In this document: positions 56,601 through 64,000 of the stretch, in pieces
Numbering within the stretch: position 1 is the first letter of the stretch
How the letters are laid out: each line of letters opens with the position of its first letter
Assembly (NCBI RefSeq): GCF_003573695.1
Contig: NC_039368.1
Span: 78,444,374-78,508,373 of the forward strand
DNA length: 64,000 nucleotides
Source of the DNA: Papaver somniferum
Taxonomy: Eukaryota; Streptophyta; Magnoliopsida; Ranunculales; Papaveraceae
Direction: 5' to 3'
Program-made: the position numbers and the translations under genes
Notes under the pieces: model-generated
The model's input: the letters and a program-made list of their open reading frames with translations, nothing else
What the model was told of the DNA's origin: nothing
Database searches by the model: none

Positions 56601-57152
56601 GCACTTATTAGAGTGCTAAAGTACTTTAAGTATACAATGACCTTTTGTTTGAATTACGAAGGGTATTCGGCCGTCCTTGAGGGATTTCGCGATGCAAACT
56701 GGATAGCATACTCAGAGGAGTCTAAGTGTACGAGTGGATATGTATTCACTCTAGCAGGTGCATCTGTATCTTGGAAGAGTTCCAAAAAGACATGTATAGC
56801 TCGCTCAACTATGGAGTCAGAGTTTATTGCATTAGATAAAGCAGGAGAGGATGCCGAATGGCTAAGAAACTTTTTAAAAGATATTCCTCTCTGGCATAGG
56901 CTTGTGCCAGCTATATCTATACATTGTGACAACAAATCTGTGATAGGTAGAGCTAAGAATAGCTTCTATAATGGAAAGTCTATACATATGCGTAAAAGAC
57001 ATGATTCTTTGAAAATACTAATCTCAACAGGCGTTATTTACATAGATTGGACAAGGTCCAAGGAGAATATCGCGGACCCTTTGATGAAAGGTTTGTCCAA
57101 GGAGATAGTTAGTAATGCATCGAAAGGATGGGGCTTAGGCTCAAATAATTAA
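53660..57152 (+). pseudogene. gag-pol of copia element B, heavily disrupted
   Basis: Gag starts METTTTMIDVERPQKFNGKE and stops at 53753. It continues (53728-54393), followed by a CCHC knuckle (CYACGVTGHMEVHC) and protease (WWVDSGATKHVCG; 54457-55182). Integrase is cut short: the zinc-binding part and the first catalytic region are seen (LIHSDLVDM, FRYDYGCEF), but about 200 residues including the third catalytic Glu are missing before NTIMESRDAEFFEN (about 55400). RT pieces: 55636-55821, 55815-56087 ([20 protein letters not shown]), 56199 on ([11 protein letters not shown]). RNase [38 protein letters not shown], ending at 57152. Several stops and frameshifts. Confidence 0.9.
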
Positions 57153-57723
57153 ACTTGCCATGAAGGATACTCAACCTTGCTGACTGGAGATTCCAAGATC
57201 AAGGTTTCGAATGAGATAACTAATTTGTGGTGGATAAAGGTAAATACTATCAGAGAATTTCATTCTCTGTTCCTTCCCTATGGTGTTGATGTGATATTGT
57301 GACTGCATGTGGAGGATGACTTTTAATTAAGTCTAAATGAGTTCTATAGTTTCAATTTAAGATTGAAGTGGGATGTAGCAGTAAACACTCTTGATGGAAC
57401 TCACCTATTTTAATGAGGAAGTGGGTCGCTTCGTATGACAATGAAACCGATTCTCTAGAGCATTCTGAGAAACGGGATATGTCCAGGGTCAAAATGGACA
57501 AAACGGCACGAACTTAGAAACACTTGGAGGATATCATGCGTGAATGCTATCGCAAATTGCACCAAACGCTAGCAGTTCAAGACATTGCGTTCACTGTCTA
57601 GCAAGTAGTTCCGGTAACTTCTCACTAAGCAAGGTTCAAGACCTCATGGACACCTATGCCTAAATGGTATTTTCCGAACTCTGATTTTTTGTTATTTACC
57701 GAGATTTCATTCATGTGGGGGAT

Positions 57724-58524
57724 TGTTGGAGAAAATAAGTTACTTAATAAATGATTTTTGGTCTTGGTGTGGTTTGATCTCATGACCTAAGGGTCTAAGG
57801 ATACTCACTCATTTTTTATTGAATGAAATGGAACCTTTAGTCCCACATTGTGGAAAACTAAAGAGGTGCTCCACTATATAACCATGTGCTCATGGATATA
57901 TTGTAAAACAATGTGGGTGGAGCGAGTGGTCTGAAAAATACATGTTTCGACCCATGCACATGCGTGTATACTAAGCACCAAGTCTGTGTCTGCTCGAAAT
58001 TATTTTTTCAAGTTTTTCTTTTGGAAATTAATTTGATAAATAATTTATTTAAGAGTTTTATTTATGGAAAATTTCTTTTTTCGTGTTTAATTATTTTACA
58101 AGAAACAAAACTCGTTTTATAAGAAAACCTAAACCTAGCTTGATATGCAAGTTAATTTTCCTATAAATACAACTCGAAAAACTCTTTTCTAAACATACAA
58201 GAAGCGGCTACCTTCAGTCTTCTTTTCTTCATCTCCTGTTTTGTGCGGCGTTGTACTTCCATCCCCGTTGCTGAGTTCAAGAGTGGATAACTTGCGTTGT
58301 GCTACCTCAAGTTATATCAGGTAGTCTTATCCTGGACACATCTTCGTTGTGAGGAGTTTAGCATTACTCATCGCGTATACACGTGAACTAATGTGTTAAG
58401 GACAACTTGTTGAACCTATGATTCTGCCCTCGTCAAGTTGTTTTGGTAGAGTTATTTCGGGTTAGTTCTTTACATATTATTTTGATACATCTAACCTGTT
58501 TTTTGTTATTGCAAGATTCCAACA
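57724..58524 (+). repeat. 3' LTR of element B
   Basis: 801 bp. Matches the 5' LTR from about cattgtggaaaactaaagag onward. The segment taatgtgttaag is conserved at 58389-58400. Confidence 0.9.
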
Positions 58525-59267
58525 ATACCATCTCAGATATCAAAAATTGAATCTCAAACTAACCATTTGCCTGTTGATGGATCTAGTATAAGCTCCCCTA
58601 ATATCATTGCTCTCAACAACGGTATGATACTGAAGAGGACTAGTGAGGAAAATAGGCAAGGATGAAGCTTCCAAGTTAGGTGTCAGAAATACAATAAACT
58701 TTAACTAATAATGGATGCACTCAGAATGAGTTAGGATTATGACTCACTCATAAGATGCTATCTGAAATCTCATTTCCTACAAATCTGTAAATCATCATAT
58801 CCACCTGATCCCAAAGATTATTTGAATTTCATTAATTACTCCTTGTGATGACAATATAATGTTAACTAGAACACCTACTTCAGATGGATTCACGTGGTTT
58901 TACCCGGAAATTGGGACACTTTTTTTATGACACAATTTATATAGTACATGCAGTCTTTCTTTCACTCTAAATTCTTGTTTAAGCAGATAAACTATAACTT
59001 AATTCACTACCCTTATCCTTAAAAAAGTAATTGTCCAAATGATATTGTGGGGCATAGACCTATTGTCCTTTGCAATGTTGCTTATAAGATATCTTTAAGA
59101 TGTTAGCTACTAGCCTTAAGTCTATTCTTCAGAAGATTAATATTTCATTTTTTAAAAACTCTCTTATCTGGTTGGTTAGTTACAAATAATGTTTCTACAC
59201 CACATGAGCTAGTTCACTCAGTGAAGAGGTGTAAAGCTAAGAAAGGATGGATGGCTTTCAAGCATTT

Positions 59268-59382
59268 GACAGAAATTAGAGCTTCCATAGCTTTCCATCA
59301 GATGCATCTATTCGGTATTGAAGTTTGTGGTTGGTATATGGGATTAATCTACATGACGAAATGAAAAGCCCAATAATCAGGT
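59268..59382 (+). pseudogene. Duplicated fragment of the RNase H-like gene (exon 5) fused to LINE RT sequence
   Basis: About 105 bp match 38590-38700 at roughly 85% identity (IRASIAFHQMHLFGIEVCGW versus IKASIASHQTQLFAIEVCGW). It follows directly after the LINE phrase KKGWMAFK. A short deletion shifts the frame after GWYMG. Confidence 0.7.
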
Positions 59383-59424
59383 GCGGAAGCACAGGTTGAC
59401 TACCCCAAAAATTTAGGGATTGCA

Positions 59425-60187
59425 TGCATATTATTATATGATAATGGGATCGCATAACTCCACATGATAGATTTAGCTTGTTAATTTTTTTCTGTAAAAA
59501 AAAAAAAAATGAACAGTGAACTCAACACGTACGTCCAAGAAGGTGGTCCTTAATCTGGGGTGCACGTACGCTATATTTTTTGTGCCGTGTCCGACTCGTG
59601 TCGGACACGGGACGCGCGTTGGACGCTAACAAGACGCGTGTCCGATGCACCAATGTGCGCGTCCTGCGCGTGTCTGTTTTGGACGCACTGATGACTTAGA
59701 TTTGAAGCATTTTTTTTCATTTTCATTTAAACTTCTTACATTATTTTTACCATTATTAACTAAATAAAGAAACGCGAACATTTAGATCAATTATTTAGGT
59801 CTTTATTAAGGTTTTATAACTGGAAACGACATCACGTATACCCATAGTTGGGTATGTGTTGTTTTAAGAATGCATTTTGATTGTGCCATGTGTTTAATAG
59901 TGATTGATTCTTAACTTTGTCATAAACAAACGATCTCTTCTTTTCTTTTAAAATTTATACACATGTAGGATCATTTTCTAATTTTTAGGATCAAAACACT
60001 TAACTTTGTTGTACAAATACATGATTGTATATATAAATAAAATATGTATATACGTGTCTGTGTCCTAGTTTTTTGAGAATTTTGTAGTGTCCGCAGCCGC
60101 GTCATGTCGTGTCCGCGTCCGAGTCTGTGCAACCCAGTCCTTGAGCAATCTACTTTGTTTATGCTCAAAATGACCATTGTTGCATCC
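59425..60187 (+). repeat. Right copy of the long direct repeat, with MITE inserted
   Basis: Homologous to 51764-51953 up to gtggtcctt (about 59551), then interrupted by the MITE 59555-60137, then resuming with gagcaatctactttg ... gttgcat. Confidence 0.75.
59555..60137. mobile_element. MITE-like element of the GTGTCCG family, copy 3
   Basis: 583 bp with terminal inverted repeats ctggggtgcac / ctgggttgcac and a tcctt duplication on both sides. The empty paralogous site at 51890-51910 (gtggtccttgagcaatc) shows the sequence before insertion. The ends are rich in CGGACACG/CGTGTCCG. No ORF. Confidence 0.75.
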
Positions 60188-60226
60188 CCCACCCACAGAC
60201 ACACGCATACCAGGTTAGTATTTTAA

Positions 60227-60664
60227 GGGTGAGCATTTGGCCCGTAATCCGTGGATTTAACCGAGACCAATCGTACTTTTGTGGATGGATGCCTGGACCG
60301 TTCATTAATGGATTGGATGCAGATAGAATTTTTGATATCCAATGGATTATGGATTGGGCCCGGATACAACTATGAAAATCCGTTGGACATCCATACCCGT
60401 TAGATTAAGGGCATTTATATAGCTTTACAAAATATATTAGATTGTTTAGGAACTTTTAAGGTGTTTGTTTGGAGTAACTATAAGAAGTCATTTATGTTGG
60501 CTTTATTTTTTCATTATAAATTTTAACTAAAACAAATCCATTGGATTATCCGTTCATCCTGCATCCATTGGATGTTGGATTGAATGCGGATGCTAAATTG
60601 GAAATCCGTAATGTATTGGATGCGGATGAGGTAAAAACATGTCCATACCGGCCCATGCTCACCC
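60227..60664. mobile_element. MITE-like element with gggtgagcat termini
   Basis: 438 bp with inverted ends gggtgagcatttggcc and (opposite strand) gggtgagcatgggcc. The interior repeats ggat/atcc-rich phrases such as attggatgcggat in both orientations. Target duplication not resolved. Confidence 0.6.
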
Positions 60665-63600
60665 TTTCACCCTTATCCCAAACAAGAAAATTAGTTTAGT
60701 ACACCAAGACAATTCAGTTTAGTCCACCAAGCTAAGAAGTTTAGTCCACCATTTCATATTCGTCCGAGTAAGGAGTGAAAACTAAGAAGAAGAACAGAAA
60801 AAAAGAAGGAGGGATCTGAAATTGAATGCAGTTATTGATCACAACATCTACTACCTTTCGATGTTATGTAAGATTTTTTCTTCTATGCTTCCTATTATCA
60901 TCCACAAAGGCAGTAGCTAATTACAGTAGCTAATTTATTTGATTTTACTTAATTAGGTTTTGCAGAATTTCAAAGAATTTTTTTTTATGTTAACTGTTTC
61001 AAGGGTTGGGTTTCTGTTTGGCTTGATTTTGTTTAAGAGTTCGTACTTGTCTAAGATTGATATTAATTGGTGAAATTGTTAGTTTTTTGCTGCTTATTAC
61101 CAGTTAATAATTTTCTGGTGTTTGGGTTTGTTAGAATCGTGTGTTATAATGTTATTCGAATGAAACTGAAGCTCTTTTATCAATGAATTATGGACTTTTT
61201 ATCAAAATAAGTGATATACAGCTGAGCTCACGGTGATGTAGATTCTTAGCGTTTACAATATCCTACTAGTTGTCAAAGGCCCAAAAGTATGAGTTTCTTA
61301 ATTTCATAAGAACGACTACCGGGTGAACTAGAAGCTTAATAGCAAGGGAATACGTTTCCCACTAACCATGTGAAGTACATCCTTATATACAGGATTGGAG
61401 AGGAGGATGGTGTGAAAGCTACTCGTCTTGGCATAATCACATATAATGCAAGGTATGGTTATAAGATTTATTTTATACATAAATGATCTTTGAACAAACA
61501 TGATAATCACACAATAAACATAGTTGCGTTAGGAAGGGTACCTGAAGATGCTATTTGATTGAATCCAAGATGTCTGGCAAGAAAAACCGTATAACAGAAT
61601 ACCTTAAGAAATTCTTAGTTTCTTCTTCTTGACCTTTTGTGTAATGAATAATGAAAATTCTTGAAACAATACTGATGGTTATTGAGTTCCTTTTATAGGT
61701 AGAAGGAGGACCAAGGTTCATAGGATTTAGAATTAACATTCAGTCTCGACCGTCCATCAAGGAATAGGGAATATGAAAGGATCCCAAAATTGTAACCGAC
61801 ATAATTAGCAATATTTATAATTAACCAAGTTATTACATGGACCAATAGGATATTTGTATAATGGTTAATCATAGAAAACATAAGGCGCGCATAATTGCTA
61901 AACAAAATTTAATGGTTAACATAATACCTTGATCAAGCAAACTACTCATGCGAGTCATAGAAGTGGCACATTGTCATGTTATCAACATGTTCCCTTCCAT
62001 GTACCACAACACAAACAACTTAATTAATCCGGCCTTAAATAGGGATATCTTAATGGTCCAGTGATGTCTTCGAAAGAAAGACAATTTCTGCTAACATTCA
62101 TCCATTCACATAAATGTATACTCAACACGGATACAAAAATAATTCAGAATGACATTAATAAGAGCTCAATAAGTTTTCAAAATGAAGCACATAAATTTGT
62201 TGATTCTGTGATCAATTACTTTCACAGACCTAAGATTTTAATCTTTTCTTAAGAGATGTTAAAAGGTAATTGTTCAATAAGTGCATCTCTGATGCAATTG
62301 TGTTTAAGTGATATATTAACACCTATTGTTTTTGAATTTCTTGATTCACGCATATATACTCAAGGTTCATGTGTTTTGTTCCTTTTGTGTCATATCATGC
62401 TTTAATACTTCGAAGAAAAGACGGTAAATTTTAGCAATGTGGAGACGAAACTTAAGTCTCCGAGTCTCGCAGACATAATATAAATATTCAAACTTAATTT
62501 TGGGACTAGTATCAATGGTTTTTTTCTTTATAGAATCCGTAAATCCACCAAAATTGAAGTTTCCAATTAACTCTAATTGGATAGCTTAAATAATTATAAG
62601 ACATAATTCAAGATTGGTATCTCAAAATTCTTGATCCCATAATTTGTTCTTCGTTTCTGGCATTTAGTTAACATATCAACATCTTCTTGTATGTTCCATA
62701 TCAAAATTATAAGACATAACGAAGATTAAATTTATATCTTATATCCAACATGAAACAAAATTTATTAAATATGTTATTATCTCTAAATTCTTTGAATATT
62801 CAATATATGCTTTATATGAGAGCTTTAGTAATCCATATCATATGTACTATCACATGGTAAGTTTCATTGATATCTTTTATTTCAAAAAATATAGATATAT
62901 GCATAAAGTCAAGATCACTACTCGTAAGTAGTATGTCTTAACATACTACACCAAGAGTATGAATTTCTCCCACTGATCTTGAGGTATATGCATAAATCTG
63001 TAATAATTTCATCCAAAACTAGAAACATTTATAGTTTTGTTGAATTTCATATGGAGGTTGCTTAAATTTCATACTTTGATTTCTAAAATTTGTAGATTAA
63101 AATTTATCTTTAAAAAAAGACTATTTTCACATTTAATTAATGCAACTCTTAGGTACTGAGCTATAAATAACACTATGATAATTTTGGATAAGTCTTTTTT
63201 TGAAACGAAAGAAAAATTATTTATAATTAATGCCTCATTTTTGCGTAAAATCTATGGATACAAGTCTAAGCTTAATATCGTTTAATTTTGCCATTACAAT
63301 TGTACTAGGTCTGAAAGTCCCATTTACATACAACTGATTTGTGTCTTTAGAGAAATTAAACAATACCCCATACTTGACGTTCAACCATTGATTTTATCTC
63401 TCATAGCATCAATCCATTAATCAAAATTATTACATCATAGTTTGAGAACTGGAAACCGAATCTTTACCATCCCATATCAAAATCAAATTCTTGTAAGTAA
63501 ATTACTTAAACAACATTAACAACTTACTTTCAATATCTTTGAGACCTTCTTAAGGATGATTCATGTGGTTATCAATTATTTCTTTATTGGCAGCAGTTTT

Positions 63601-64000
63601 ATTATGGAATATATGATCAATAATTTGTAATCTTTCATTATCTAACAGTTCAACAATGATAAGGTTCACAACATCTGTACAAGTCTTAGATAAACGGATT
63701 ATTACCATGACTTCTCAAACAGATATATCCATGTACTCCCACATATTAGTGCCATCATTAATGAATTTTGAAAAGACGAGGGTACCCAAATATACCTCAA
63801 ACTAAAACTTTTCCACCTATAACTCCTTTCTCCGAAAGTGATTGTCTATGGACTGAGTCGAGACAATACAAAAAATATGTTCACACTTCGTGGGATCGTC
63901 TATGGATAAGAGATCGAGACAATAAAAGAACGAAGTATGTTTACTTGATAAAAGGTTCGGACTTAACCAAACACAATAGGATTACTATCAAGTAAATAGG
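60665..64000. other. Intergenic DNA without supportable gene
   Basis: Three copies of agtttagt(a/c)caccaag lie at about 60690-60760. The rest is AT-rich with only short ORFs. The last 250 bp (63760-64000) contain a repeated phrase (gatcgtctatggataagagatcgagacaa-like, twice) and may be the edge of another retroelement that runs out of the window. Confidence 0.4.

Larger units (their letters stand above)
52718..58524 (+). mobile_element. Ty1/copia LTR retrotransposon (element B), 5.8 kb
   Basis: LTRs 52718-53630 and 57724-58524, flanks agacc/atacc (5-bp target duplication with one change), polypurine tract tcatgtgggggat before the 3' LTR, copia domain order. Inserted into a LINE. As in element A, no tRNA-Met primer site is present. 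The PBS position is complementary to an LTR segment. Confidence 0.93.
52190..59265 (+). mobile_element. L1-like LINE, defective, split by copia element B
   Basis: Left part (52190-52717): end of the AP-endonuclease domain with stops (GNTLTWTNRNGVKSS, then RLD-like and FRFDRT phrases). Right part (58525-59265): RT start with RPIVLCNVAYKIS, LATSLKSILQKI-like and HELVHSVKRCKAKKGWMAFK, as in plant L1 RT (RPISLCNV.YKII, AHE.VH...K...G.MALK). The sequence then runs into a host-gene-like fragment. Many stops, an old copy. Outer limits approximate. Confidence 0.6.

Noticed and set aside
63768..63995. 75-codon ORF at the right edge
   Set aside because: No recognisable similarity; it contains a repeated phrase and looks like retroelement edge DNA.

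Overview
This is a eukaryotic, plant-type nuclear window: split genes with GT-AG introns, a plant nuclear tRNA-His, plant-lineage LTR retrotransposons, L1-like LINEs, a SINE and several MITEs. The ARPC2B-like, plant isovaleryl-CoA dehydrogenase and purine-permease genes point to a eudicot. A Papaver-like (Ranunculales) genome would fit the purine-permease/BUP type of transporter, but that species guess is inference only. There are no prokaryotic operons, rRNA genes or CRISPR arrays.

Layout. 1-4365 is the 3' part of a plus-strand Ty3/gypsy (Tat-like) element: a four-exon ORF antisense to the element (1-2838, minus) and a 3' LTR (3521-4365). 4.4-7.35 kb is intergenic with hairpin repeats, a LINE remnant and a SINE. 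7.8-15.1 kb holds two convergent genes: ARPC2B (Arp2/3 subunit, plus) with a TRIM-like LTR element in intron 1, and a complete 15-exon isovaleryl-CoA dehydrogenase gene (minus, 409 aa). 15.1-20 kb is repeat-rich. 20.07-21.4 kb holds tRNA-His(GTG) and a purine-permease gene with an in-frame stop.

22.5-39.3 kb is one five-exon gene (353 aa, RNase H-fold domain plus Cys-containing C-terminus). Its introns carry a 9.5-kb gypsy element (C, minus, 22541-31997) and a 5.9-kb copia element (A, plus, 32223-38130), yet its reading frame stays open. A second gypsy element (D, minus, 39934-49356) sits inside a TLD-domain pseudogene. 51-60 kb is a nest: an L1-like LINE (plus) split by a second copia element (B, 52718-58524), flanked by long direct repeats, one of which carries an extra MITE. 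60.7-64 kb has no supportable gene.

Main points. (1) Copia elements A and B have no initiator-tRNA primer site. In each, the 12-13 nt starting at the third base after the 5' LTR are perfectly complementary to a segment inside the LTR, and that segment lies at nearly the same distance (223 and 226 nt) from the TATA box in both. This suggests tRNA-independent self-priming. (2) Gypsy elements C and D have LTRs, a TGGCGC-type PBS, PR-RT-RH-INT and an antisense intron-bearing coiled-coil ORF, but no gag between PBS and protease. (3) The LTRs of element A contain Pol III A- and B-box-like, tRNA-derived sequence. (4) Element C's target-site duplication overlaps the 5' splice site of exon 1 of the host gene and preserves it.
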